From positions 26,265,819 through 26,329,818 of the forward strand of contig NW_024881316.1 of the NCBI RefSeq assembly GCF_018691265.1: 64,000 nt of DNA, in the 5' to 3' direction. Positions 51,515 to 63,100 of the stretch are shown piece after piece (the first letter of the stretch is position 1; each line of letters opens with the position of its first letter). This DNA comes from Tyto alba (lineage: Eukaryota > Chordata > Aves > Strigiformes > Tytonidae). Under the pieces are notes generated by a model. The model saw only the letters and a program-made list of their open reading frames with translations, was not told the DNA's origin and did no database searches. Position numbers and translations under genes: made by a program.

Positions 51515-52303
51515 TTTGCCTGTGTAAACCTCAAGAAGTTCAGCAAAACCACATGCAAGGTCCTGCACATGGGTCAAGGAAATCCCAAGCACAGACACAG
51601 GACAGGCAATGAGTGGATTGAGAGCAGCCCTGCAGAGAAGGACTTGAGGGTATTGAGGAAAACTGACTGTGAGCCATCAATGTGCACTCACATCCCTGAA
51701 AACCAACCATGTCCTGGGCTGCATCAAGATGAGTGTGGCCAGCAGGTGATTCTCCACCTCTACTCCACTCTCGTGAGACCCAACCTGGAGTACTGTGTCT
51801 GGCTCTGGGGCCCCCAATATAAGAAGGACATGGACCTGCTCAAGTGGGTCCAGAGGAGGCCACGAAGATGATCAGGGGTCTGGACTACCTTCCCTGTGAG
51901 GACAGGCTGAGAGAGTTGGGGTTGTTCAGACTGGAGAACAAAAGGCTCCAGGGAGATCTTATAGCAGCCTTCCATTGCTTAAAGGGGGCCTACAGGAAAG
52001 ATGGGGAAGGACTTTTTATCAGGGATTGTAGTAACAGGATGTGGGGTAACTGTTTTAAGCTGCAAGAAAGTATATTTAGATCAGCTATAAGGAAGAAATT
52101 CTTTACTGTGCAAGTGGTGTGGCACTGGCACAGGTTGCCCAGAGCAGCTGTGGCTGCCCCCTCCCTGGAAGGGTTCAAGGCCAGGCTGGACGGGGCTTTG
52201 AGCAACCTGGTCTGGTGGAAGGTGTCCCTGCCCATGGCAGGGGGCTTGGAACTAGATGGTCTTTAAGGACCCTTTCAACCCAACCAACTCTATGATTCTG
52301 TGT
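51515..52303 (+). mobile_element. CR1 LINE, 5'-truncated copy
   Basis: A roughly 790-bp 3' part of a CR1 retrotransposon, the main LINE of birds and other sauropsids. It covers the C-terminal end of the reverse-transcriptase ORF and the short 3' UTR. It ends with the typical TCTTTAAGGACCCTTTCAAC and CTATGATTCTGTG, a decayed form of the ATTCTATG-type CR1 3' terminus. The 5' truncation is the usual outcome of target-primed reverse transcription. Small deletions relative to the consensus I recall include about 10 bp near 51746. The left boundary is placed where similarity fades and could be off by some tens of bases. Confidence 0.95.
51569..52266 (+). pseudogene. CR1 ORF2 reverse-transcriptase C-terminus, frameshifted
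   Basis: The conserved CR1 C-terminal words are visible in two frames. The first frame (to 51871) carries LYSTLVRPNLEYCVWLWGPQ and KKDMDLLKWVQRR. The second (from about 51858) continues with ATKMIRGLDYL, DRLRELGLF, GDLIAAF, LKGAYRKDGEGLFI, IRKKFFTVQVV and PSLEGFKARLDGALSNLV. The switch needs a one-base deletion near 51856-51862, where the consensus AGGAGGGCCACG has lost a G. The catalytic fingers and palm domain (the YADD-type motif) lie upstream of the truncation, so the copy cannot move. Confidence 0.9.
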
Positions 52304-55300
52304 TTCTATAACCTTTGGACATCTCTCCTCTACTAATGTTTTAAGAACCATAATAATTTCATGTAGTTTCAGTGCTCATGAATAATGTTCCCAACTGTGT
52401 CTTTAGGTGATGATTTTCGTAAGTATCTAACTTAAGGGAATTTAGGTTTGTTCTGCTGTCTTGAGTATCCACATAAGGTTCATTTATGAAGTGTACCAAG
52501 ATCAGGCAATGCTTTTCTAGCTGAGATATCCCAAATGCTTGCTTAATAACGGCTGTATTTTGTTTTCGAATTCTGACAATTAAAATGTTATGATAAAAAC
52601 AGTATGAAAGCACAGCTAATAACAGAGATTGAATCTATCTTACATAAACATGAAATAGTGTTTTCTATTAAAAGCTAACAACTGTATTTGTTCAATATTT
52701 TACAGTTGAATAGACTTTGAAAAGAAAAATTTAGGAAAGGCTTTGCTTTTGTGAGGGAAATTATCCCATTACTGTAGTGATAAAGAAGAAAGTCTACACA
52801 CATGCAAAATATTTTCATTTTAGCAATTTAACTCCACTCATATATGCCTAAATACATTTATGGTTAAGTATCATTATGCATCAGATGTAAAATCTTGGAA
52901 TGAAAAGACAAAGTTGGGAAGATTACCACACGTTGTAAATTCCAGGGTAGATCCAAGTGTTTAACTGGTGGTAGCTTTCTCTGTTAAGTGAGTTCAACAA
53001 CCAAAGAAAGGAAAATGCAATTACAAAGGCATCTGGATAAAACTTTGTAAGATATGTGTTTGATACAAGCATGATAAGTGGTTAAATATGTTACCCAGAG
53101 AACTACAGTGAAGGTATTTTATTTACCTCAGCAGCATTTCATGGTTATGTGGTCCATGTATATAGCTGCGTGGTTGCTTGAAGTTTATCACTGTGAGTAA
53201 GATGAATGTTACTGACTCAAGAGAATATAATATCGAACTGAATGTTTATCTAATGTATATGATATAATCCTTGGAAACAGTGTGCAAAACTTAAAGTGAA
53301 TATACACCATGGACTGCTCAGGACTTCCCACACTGTAAGACCTACCTCATATGAAATACCCTTTTCTTCACTTGTACATGTGTATGAAAGACCTTTACCT
53401 CATTAACAATTTTCAGGGAATAATCCTGAAGTATGTCAAAGCCTTTCTGATAAGCACAGAAGCTGTTACACTAGATTTTTGTTGTATAAAAACAGAGATG
53501 TTAGACTTGCAAATACAGTACATAAAAGCATTAAGTTTTCCTCCTTCAGTGTACCAGAAGTCAAAATAAATGGGGTAAGCTGATGCAGAGTTTGACAGTG
53601 TTTATAGCTAAATGCCATTGCATGTCCTTCATACTTGTGAGATTTAAATTGGATGTACATCCTTGTATGCAGTATTAAAATAGTTAACATTATCTCATGA
53701 TAGTTTGCTGATTTTCTCTTATGAAGTCAAGGGTTTACTATGTTGGTATCAGTGAACATTAGCTTCAGATCTCAGATACCTGATATTGATCCAAATTTCT
53801 TTTCACGTCCTGTTCTGACTTTTGACCTTGAGACTAAGACTGTAGTTAAGTTTTGTTAGCTTGCGTAGTTTAATGTATATTTATTTACTTGAACAAGTAA
53901 AACACCTGAAAGGTTGTATTTTTTATGTTGTTTGGCTGTAGTCTTCACTTTGCTTTGGTTTTAGAGAGATGGAGGTTTTACTGAAAAAGGAAATTTGAGT
54001 TTGGCAAACAAATAGGCTGTAGAACTGTTAGGGCCAACCCCAACTATTACAAGCTTCACAGCGAACATGAAAGCTCATCTTTACAGACAGCTACTACAGA
54101 AACATCTTTATGTGGTTCTGCAACAGTAACTTTGGCTAATTTTGTTATTCACAGGAAAAAAATGAGATCTTTTGAAATAAATAAAGGCTTTTGGGGAATA
54201 AAACATTTTAAAAATCAAAATAATAATCTTTACTAGGCATTATTTTTAGAAAGTTGTATCAGTGCTAGTGTACTTATTCTAATAGGTAGGGAATACATAT
54301 GGTATTTAATTTTCTTTTGGTGGACAGACTGAGTTAGATAAAATGTTACCTTCTGTATTCCCAACCAGCTGTGCCCATTACAGCTTTACAGTTTGTACTT
54401 CAAGGACTTGTGGAATGAATTAATTGTTACTGGGTTATATTCAGGGTGGTTTGAAAAATCAAGTGGTTCTCCTTACTGGGGTGTTTCATCCTAGGTTTCT
54501 CATGTCTTTTTGAAAAACAGTCACATCTTTTATTCTCTCATTAACTCTTGAATGTATGTGTATGTATATATTGGTTTTATTCATTGCTGCTCATATATGT
54601 GAAGTCTTTGTTTTACAGCAAGCGGCTGTCACAAAGCTCTTGCCTGAACAGTGAGGAAAGATTGTAGTCTTGAGGAGTTACTGCTTAATTTGAAGCTCCA
54701 GCTGTGCAGGGAGATGTCAGATTTTCCTGATCTAGTTTTGATAATAAAACAGGAGGCAGAAGTGGCTAGTATTCAGTGTCTTCCATGTGGGAAATAACTG
54801 GGACGTCTTAAGTCTTCTCATTAGAAATTCCATAAAAGCCTTTTTAAACTAACAGAACACATCCCTTCATTTATGGTACACCTACTCCTATCAGGAACGT
54901 CTGCTGTGATTTAAAACACCATATGTTCATACATACTTGTTCTGAAATTTGCCCAAATTATCCAAGATTAAAAATTGGAATTAAGAGCAACAAGCTTCTG
55001 TTAAGTATCCTCCAAATCTGAGGAACTCTATAAAGTAATCAAGTACTTGACATCCTCATTGATATTTACATCCCTGTATAGTAAGGGAATCATCTTATGT
55101 GTTTACTACTTGAAACAACTCAAATTAAGAAAGGCAAACTCATCTGCCTAAGCCAGATAATAAAATCAGCAAATTAATACAATTCTGCTGTACGTCTCAT
55201 AGGAAGCTGATACTCTAGTATTGTTCTGCTTAACTCCATTCATTGTGTTGTTTTATGTGCAGAATCACTTTATTCTGTCATTTCTGCATCATAAAACATC

Positions 55301-56556
55301 TTTAATTTGATGTAAACAGTAGTTGAATGTTCCCCTAATTACCTCTTGTTTTAACTCTAGGCCTGGACATGTAAGTGGAAACACTGAATTTCCAGAAGCC
55401 AGCAGCTACAGTGGGGGAGGCTTTTTAATGAAACACAATTTAAACTTGACTGTTTTGAGTACATTAATTAAATAATTTCTCGTTCTCCCTCTAGAATAAC
55501 TCTGAAGTTTTTAGAATTGAACTGGTGAGATTATTTCATAATTAGTAGCAACAACTTCAAGTGGTTTAAATTACTTCAGCAAAAGAAAAAAATATAAATA
55601 ACATGGTCCATCTTTTGGCCTCTTTTCAGTTGTACTACATTTTATTTTGACCCAGAAATGTCATTGTTCATTTGCTTCTTGAAATAGCTTTATAATTATG
55701 TGTTGATGATATCAGACAGTATTAACAATTTTCTGACTTTTTTTTTTTAAGTAACTGATCATTGTTCTTGCCTTAGAAGACACTTTGTTGCTTAACTTTT
55801 GTGTGTGTGTTGTATTATATTAGCATAGAAGATTCATTGTTAGTAGGAATCAGAGGACTTTTTATCCTTGATACTGAGACTGGATCTTGGCCTAAAGAAT
55901 TTGCATATTGGAGAGAAAGAATAAAAAAGGAAAGACAGATCAGTAGCTATCTTATGTCTTTTGTGTTGTCTTTTTACTTAGTGAATAGATATGCTTAATT
56001 TTTTGTGGTAGAATTTCTATTTGAGTCTAAACATGATGAAAATATTCTCCAGTATGTATGTAGTGCAACAATGAGTATGGCTGATCCCTGTTTAGAGTTG
56101 TAAGAATATCTTTGCTTTAGGAAAGCTGGATATGCAAAACTTTTTATGACACAGTTTTGAGGAAAACTCTGTTCTTCTGTAAATTCAGTCATAATTCCTA
56201 ATGCAATGACTGACAGTACTGAATGTTATAGATTTCCTCCTCAGGGCATATATCTTGTTTATTAACACTCTACTGTGTTGATTTCTGAATTATGCAACAT
56301 GAATTACAGAACTGTTCTCATGTTTTAATGATTTTAATGTTTCCTAGGTAGGAACAGGAGACACCCTAAAATTACTATTTTTCACACTGTACACTTTAAA
56401 TTAATATTACATCAAAAATATGACCTTCTGAAAGAAGTGGAACAATAAACAACACTCTCCCATACAAAAAAAAAATCAGGAAAAAATTACTTTTCTTTTT
56501 CAGACTCTCTTTATTCACATTCTGTCATGTCTCCTTCCCTTAATTCTGTTTCTCTG
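52304..56556. other. Unique AT-rich non-coding stretch
   Basis: No gene is seen. The frames at 53351-53690 overlap on opposite strands without domains. A T-rich run lies at 55739-55749, and a short TG run at 55800-55811. Confidence 0.65.
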
Positions 56557-56695
56557 AGGATGAGGAAATTGAAACAGAAAGATAAGTGACTTGTTGAAGT
56601 TCACAAAAAGGGTTGATTGCAAAATCAAGATATAAATCTCAGAGGCCTGCTTCTTAGTCCTGACCCTCAAGTATTAAACCACAAATAACACATAG
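56557..56695 (-). mobile_element. MIR (CORE-SINE) relic
   Basis: The plus strand follows the reverse complement of MIR in order: GATGAGGAAATTGAAACAGA, then AGATAAGTGACTTGTTGAAG, then TTCACA, then AGATATAAATCTCAGAGGCC, then CTGACCCTCAAG, then TTAAACCAC. The consensus words are GATGAGGAAACTGAGGCACA, GGTTAAGTAACTTGCCCAAG, GTCACA, CTGGCTCCAGAGCC and TTAACCAC. This spans the tRNA-like head and the region next to the core. MIR was active before the split of birds and mammals, so the copy should be an orthologous, very old insertion. Divergence of roughly a quarter to a third is typical and fits what I see. Confidence 0.75.
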
Positions 56696-58282
56696 CACTG
56701 AATTTGATATCTAAGAGTTTGATCTACTCATCAAAAGAAGGCTGTGACCTCATAGGAGAGCACAGTGCTGAACTATCATTCCCCAGAAGGGAAAGGCAAC
56801 TTCAAATTTATGGTGAAATTGTAAAGACATGGTTCAGTCAAATACTGTTCAAAACTTTTTAAAATAGTGCATCTCATAAATACACCTTCCTTTTTCTTTC
56901 CGTGACCACAGTGTTATCTGGCAGAATTAATCTGTCCTAAGCAACAGTCTGGCATAGGAATGGCTGTCATTCAGGTAGTCCAACCTTTATACTTTACATC
57001 ACCCACAATAGTTAAAAACCAAATAAAACATGGAATTAAATGCTGCCTTTTCATGAACCTTTTATCACTTAACTGTGACCATCAAAATGTGCTATGCATT
57101 TTCCAAATGCAAAAGAAGACAGACACCTGCCAGCAAGCACTTTCAAAAAAGAATTTCCCTAAGATGCATGCCCTGCTTTTTTGGATAAACAGCAGCACAA
57201 GCCTGTTTGCAATAGTGACATCTAGTGACTCCCAGTCATATTTATAGAACCCACTTCATGGGCATTAACTTTTTGTGGTGTTGTACCCACTCAGACAAAG
57301 ATTTGCAAGTGAACTAGCAGCTATGGTCTTTTGCTTCCCAAAAGACACTGGAAGAGGCAGGAATCATTCCTCTAGCACAATGACTAGTTTAAAAAAGCAC
57401 ATATTTAATCCCGTTGAATAGAATGGGACAATTTTCTAGCCTTGCAAATCAAGCTATATTTAACACTTGCAATAAAATGAACAGAACAATTTTGGTTTTA
57501 CCTGTTACTGAATTCTTTTAATCAGGATGATGTTATAAATGCAGCATATGCCTGTAGGCATTATGAAGCAAAAAAGTGACAATATTTTATTTTAAAGGAA
57601 TAATTTAAACATTCCAAAACTGTCCCATAATGATTTGGTATGGGCTGCATACTACACTATTGGGAGTTTTTTTCATAGTGAAATGGATTTTTCTGATGAC
57701 ACAATATATCAGTGAATATGTTTATTATCTCAACAAACCATTTTTTTCTTCTTCTGAATAGTTTTGTCTTGAATATTTGTATGTACTGCTTAGTATCTAC
57801 TTATGTTTCAGGTCATGACACTATATAGAAATGCAGTAAATTAAGATAAGAAAGAACTGTAACACAAGTTTCTTTGTGGTTTATTATCTATATCTTTATG
57901 ATATTTAAATGTAAGCTATAGTCATTTATATTACATGAAACAGAATTTTGGCTGACTGTTATAGTCCACTGCTTTTCAGTTCATACTGTGATGAACCAAT
58001 ATTGCTTCTAGGTACGTTGACATTCACAAAAGCTCAGTGTACCTTGACACCCTCAAAGTACTGCATCTGGTTCTTTGACACAAGCCATTGTGTCACTCAA
58101 TTCTGTGTATCATGTCACTGCATGTGGCATTAGCAAAAGGTGCCCTGACACAGGTTATTATGTCAATCTCTGACAATATTAAGAACTTTTGTAATAGCAC
58201 ACGTGCATTTAAAGCGATGTCACTGAGCACTGTTGTTCATATTTCTATAAAGCTGCAATTTCTTAGTTGATGAAAGCAATGC
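56696..58282. other. Unique non-coding stretch, possibly conserved
   Basis: No gene is seen. The 95-codon frame at 56960-57247 shows no domain. The texture of 56940-57560 is non-repetitive and motif-rich, and could represent conserved non-coding DNA. That needs an alignment to test. Confidence 0.5.
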
Positions 58283-58322
58283 TTTTAATTAAGGTTGTGT
58301 TTTAATTAAGGCTTAATTAAGG
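58283..58322. repeat. Triple TTAATTAAGG motif
   Basis: TTTTAATTAAGG occurs at 58283-58294 and 58300-58311, and TTAATTAAGG at 58313-58322. Each copy contains the palindrome TTAATTAA, a core recognised by LIM- and paired-type homeodomain proteins. The array could be a slippage product or a homotypic binding cluster. Confidence 0.6.
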
Positions 58323-58381
58323 AAAAGATATTACCAGTTGCTAATCAACAGAATTTTTCCTAATAGTTCATATCTAATTTC

Positions 58382-58400
58382 TTTTTTTTTTTTTTTTTTT
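58382..58400. repeat. Poly-T run (19 T)
   Basis: A pure run of 19 T with no recognisable retrocopy attached. Confidence 0.85.
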
Positions 58401-58752
58401 CATAATTTAGATTACCTGGGCTTGTTCAACAACACAGAAATTTGTTTAGCTTGTCATATAAAAAATCCACAGATCTTTCATCTGTCATTTTAATGGGAAA
58501 ACAATGTCAAACCACACTTTCCCAGAATCACATCCGAGGAGAAGTTTGAAGGAAAGAAGGGAATCTGGATGTCTTTGAGTATATACAAAGCAATGCTTTG
58601 TCATACCCGTTTCTTCAGCCTTTTGAAATCTCTAAAGATGAACTTGAAGTGACTTACGAAAACAGAACTACTAGCCATTACATTTTGTTAGGTACATTTT
58701 TCTTACCATCTGTAGTCAAGTCAGAGCAAGAACTTAGTGAAGAGGTTGAGGG

Positions 58753-58784
58753 TTTTTTTTTTGTGTTTTTTTTTTTTTTTTTTT
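58753..58784. repeat. T-rich run interrupted by GTG
   Basis: Ten T, then GTG, then nineteen T. It creates the Phe/Val tail of the chance frame 58598-58786. Confidence 0.85.
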
Positions 58785-59559
58785 AAATTCAAAAGAAGAA
58801 ATCAGGCTATTATAGGAATTGATATGTTCAGACTTTTTTTTGTATCACATTCCAGAAAATATTGTTTACTTGTCATACTGGTGGCATACAGTCACCAAAG
58901 CTTTTATTTCTGATTTCAGAACTTCAATTCTATATTGGCATGTGCAAATACAAACTTCAGATGTATTTTCAATTATTACTATCAGAGGGGTTCCCTCCAT
59001 CATCCACATGAGTGGATGGTTAGTTTAGCTAATTACAACGCATCATTCACAACTCAAAGAATGAATGTGCAATGTATGTATAAAACTGATCAATCCAAAG
59101 AGTAATTTTAACATTTAAGCATTTGCTTATTTTTATATATATGAACAATCTGGGGAGTTGGGGAAGCAAACAATATTAAATGAGTAATTAGTTTCTATTG
59201 AGTTATTTTCTTAATTCTAGTAATTTTTACCATGGCTTTCAAATGCCAAAAAATAAATACTTTTTAGTGTTTGTATAATTTCAATACACTGCACATCCAT
59301 CATATTTGTTTGAAAAATCCCTTATCTACATATGAATAAGCAAGTGCAAATATACCAAATCATAAAAAATTAAATTTAACAAACACTAAACTAATCTGGG
59401 CCATAGATTATTGGATTTTACAATTATATGATTCCACAGTCATATTTTAATGGACACTTAAAGAGTTATCTTATTACAGTTGGAGTCAACAGGAACTCTG
59501 GAAACTCATTTTGATATTAAAGTCAATATATTATGATAGTTCCCAAATGTATATAGATT
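58785..59559. other. Unique AT-rich non-coding stretch
   Basis: I see nothing beyond a chance 69-codon frame at 58819-59028. Confidence 0.65.
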
Positions 59560-59581
59560 AAAAAAAAAAAAAAAAAAAAAA
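59560..59581. repeat. Poly-A run (22 A)
   Basis: A pure run of 22 A. No retrocopy body is recognisable on either side. Confidence 0.85.
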
Positions 59582-59728
59582 CCAAACATAAACATAATGT
59601 GCATCAATTTGTGCATATGAAATGATTTTCTTAAAATTAAAAAAAAGTCAAAAACCTTGAAGAGGTTTGGAAGTAAGCAAGTAATTGGTAATTAGAAAAG
59701 GCTGGGAATTAACTGCTATCAGGAGAAA

Positions 59729-60170
59729 TGTGAAAGACCCCCTCGAGAAACAACAGAGAAGGTATTAGTCTGTGCTGGCACAGTGTGCTCTCCTTGTGCT
59801 GCGTCTCCTGCAAAAGATGGACCACCAAGTCCAGGCTTCTCATGAGTAACCAGCAAGTGTTGGGGTGAATGATGAACATGGTGGAGAGATGCCAGGATTA
59901 GCTGGTGCTCCCAGAGTAATGAAGCAGCTTGTGACGCTGCAGACACACATGAACTATTGGAAGAGTAGAACAGGGAAACAAGGAACAAAAGACACTCCAT
60001 TTTGGGAAATGGCCCCGAAACACAGGCTTAAAGTGGGGCAGTCATGGGGGGTCTGGTCTTTAGGGTGAAGTGTGCCCTGTGAAGCCAGTCCCAGAAAGAT
60101 ACATCGAGAGAAGTTACGACATGTCATTTCACTCACTACAAAACAAGTAACGGTTACAGCTAAATTTCAA
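59729..60170. mobile_element. Probable LTR-like interspersed repeat
   Basis: A block of about 440 bp is markedly less AT-rich than its surroundings. It starts abruptly at TGTGAAAGACCCCCTCGAG and fades after CACTACAAAACAAGTAACGG. The TG start, the C-run, the sharp composition edges and words such as TTTTGGGAAATGGCCCCGAA resemble avian ERV-derived repeats. It is open for 60 to 93 codons on both strands (59719-60000 minus, 59865-60068 plus), with no domain I recognise. I see no polypurine tract, TATA box or second copy in the window. It could instead be a decayed retrocopy of a host gene. Confidence 0.4.
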
Positions 60171-63100
60171 GGATTGACCTTTACAAAGTTCTAAATACCT
60201 TTGAAGAAGTATTTGGCACTTTCAACTTTCCATTTTTATTTGGATTTGAGCATGTCTAATATGTTACAATTCTCTATTATAATATAGCAATTTGTTAAAC
60301 AAAATGAGAGAAATATTTCTAAATTGTACATTTACGTTGAACAAAAATGAAATCAAGTCAGCATTTTGAATTGCCAATTTATGTGTTTGTTGTTGGAATT
60401 ACTAATATCATGCTAATTATATTTAAATTGCAAAATATATTTAAATAAATGTTCTCCCATAGGATGCTTTAGGTAATAATTAAGCGTAATTTCTTCATTT
60501 TAAATTCCCAAATTAACTTTTTTCATTTTTTTTCTCTGTGTAGAAACATGAGTTATATGTATATGTCTTTGCTCTAAAACCCTTTGATTTCCTCTAAAAG
60601 ACACTTCAGAGGAATATGCTGTGGAACTGCTAATTCTTTATGAGGGTGCTTATATGTAAGATCCCATAAAGTTTCAGCTTACCATTTGCCCTGTTCATAT
60701 TCTATGCAAAGCTGTTCTTAGTTATTTTTGTATTGCAATATCATTCATAGAAATTTATGTTCCGCTACTTCTTTTTAGAAGGCCTGTATTTTACAATTTC
60801 ATTATCATACCGAGATTTGTCTATCAGTTAATGGAAATACATAGATTTTAAAAACATAAGCTCTTACTTAATCTTAAAAAAGGAGTAATTCTTGTCCACA
60901 TGTGAAGCATTTGGATAAATTAATTAAGGAAGTTCTGGTCATTTGGAAGATTTTTGACCCATTTTTTTCTAAGTGGACATATTGCCCCTGTTCTTCTATG
61001 CAAGATGAACAGCATAAAAGTCTTTTTTTTTTATCTACAGCTTGTGATGAAAGTTCATGCTTTGCTTTCTGATGATGGGGGTTCCCTGTTTTTGCCATTA
61101 TAACAAATTCAGTTGAAATTAGTCCACAAAGACTTCTTAAAACTTTCAAAAACTCAGCCTCTATCCATTTGTCTCAAAGGGCTTTCATCATCCTGAACTA
61201 GTCTCTAGTGCAGGATCCTCTTACCAATGTGGTTCCATTTTCATAGCTGACTGCAAGTGATGCTCTGTGACAGTCCTCAAAACCATGATAATCCCAGCTC
61301 AATAAAGTGTATTTTTGAAGTCCAGAAAAAAACTGCACACCTTAACTGCCCTGTATGGCACCTTTGTTATATATGGCACTTCTGAGATCAACTGTGCTAG
61401 GTTTTTATGGCAGAATTGTGAAGATTAAAGATAGTGGATTTAGGGGATTTTTATCTGGGGCCCTGTTAACAAAATGTGGCTAACTTAACACTATAGAACG
61501 CTGGTTTTAATTTTATTATTTTTATTATTATTATTCCAGAAGAAATCCTGGGATAGTTGTTTAGAGTGTTTATTATAGGTATTTTTTTGGCTTACAGCTC
61601 AGTTCCGTCTAAAGGTGCATATTGACCATGGTTATAATTGCTGTAAATATATTACTCGCATGTTTATCCAGATGATTTTATCTGCAGTGTCTCATTCTGT
61701 AAAAGACAATATTCTCTTAAACTTGTTTCTTTTAATTGCTTATTTGCAAGATAATCAAAGAAGTGAGAATGAAACTGTGGTGTCAGAGTACAGAAGTACT
61801 GCTTATGTGTTAATCACCAAAAGAATAATACTGATTATATTTATTACAGTACGCATTATATTAGATAAAATTATCTAATATTGTTATATATACAGTTTAT
61901 TAACAGTATAATTTCCCAGGAATAAAAAGAAACATGAACCATTTTTTCAGTTATTTATCTTAGTATTTTATGCATCTCTTTTTTTTTTTTTTTTTACATT
62001 TAGAACTAATTTTGCTACCTTAATTAAAAAATTAAAAAATAAAAAAATAAAAGATATTTGCAAGTGTATTTTGGTGAGTGGAACCCTTCTGTAAACTTTC
62101 ATATTATTGAGGTTAACAGAGACTGTTACCTTGAAAAATTACTCATTCCCTTGCACTGATATAAGTTGAAATAGAGCCCAAGGGAAACAGAAGTCACAGA
62201 GTAAAACTTTATAATCACTGTGTGAAAATGTAGAAAATACAGAAGACTCATTACTACAGATGAAACAGAACCAATTCCTAGAGGACTTTTTATAGTAGTT
62301 TGGGGCAATTGCATTAGAAAGTTAGTCTGTATAACAAGATGCTGTGACTTTTATATTAATGAAGGACATTAAGGAGATTCTAATTATGGTGTCTGGTCTG
62401 AAAAATTAATCTAAATTTTAAAAATCTGAGATGTTTGAAGTAAGCATGACTGTAGCCTCTAGTCACTCAGACAAGACGGTGACTAAACTTTTTTAGTTAA
62501 AAGAAATATTACAAATGCTACTGCATTTCATTATTGAAGCTATGAAATACCATATATGTTCAGGAGGACTTGTTAACTCTCTGTAAGTACATAAATTGGT
62601 TTACTAAATGGATTATCCAAGGCGCCATAATTTTAATTATAAACTCTGTGCCCTTGCACCTCTTTTTCTTTATCATCAGGCCAAAAAATTTTTGAACAGA
62701 AGGGCTATTTCTGAGGGTATGATAAAATTGTCATAATTCTCCAGTACAAGTTTTTAAAAGTTTTCAAGTGGTATTTGAATAGTGGGTTTCTCTGAGTAAG
62801 GGTATGCCACAAATATTCACCAGTTTGTTCAGTCCACTGACCAGTCACACGTTCTGTTGGGCTGACCTGAATCCCCCTTCTGTTCTTGATCACCACTGAC
62901 TGTTATGAGAATGTACAAACCTATATTCAGACTGTACATTTGGGATTTTTAACCTTGGACCAAATCCTGCTTTAATCTCTCTTACTAACATGATATTTTT
63001 TTTTCCTTCAGAATATTCCCTGTCATCCACCATGCTGTGTCAGTGCCATTTCTTACTGCTAAGGCAGATATGAACTAAAATCTGGAGATTTTTACAGAGA

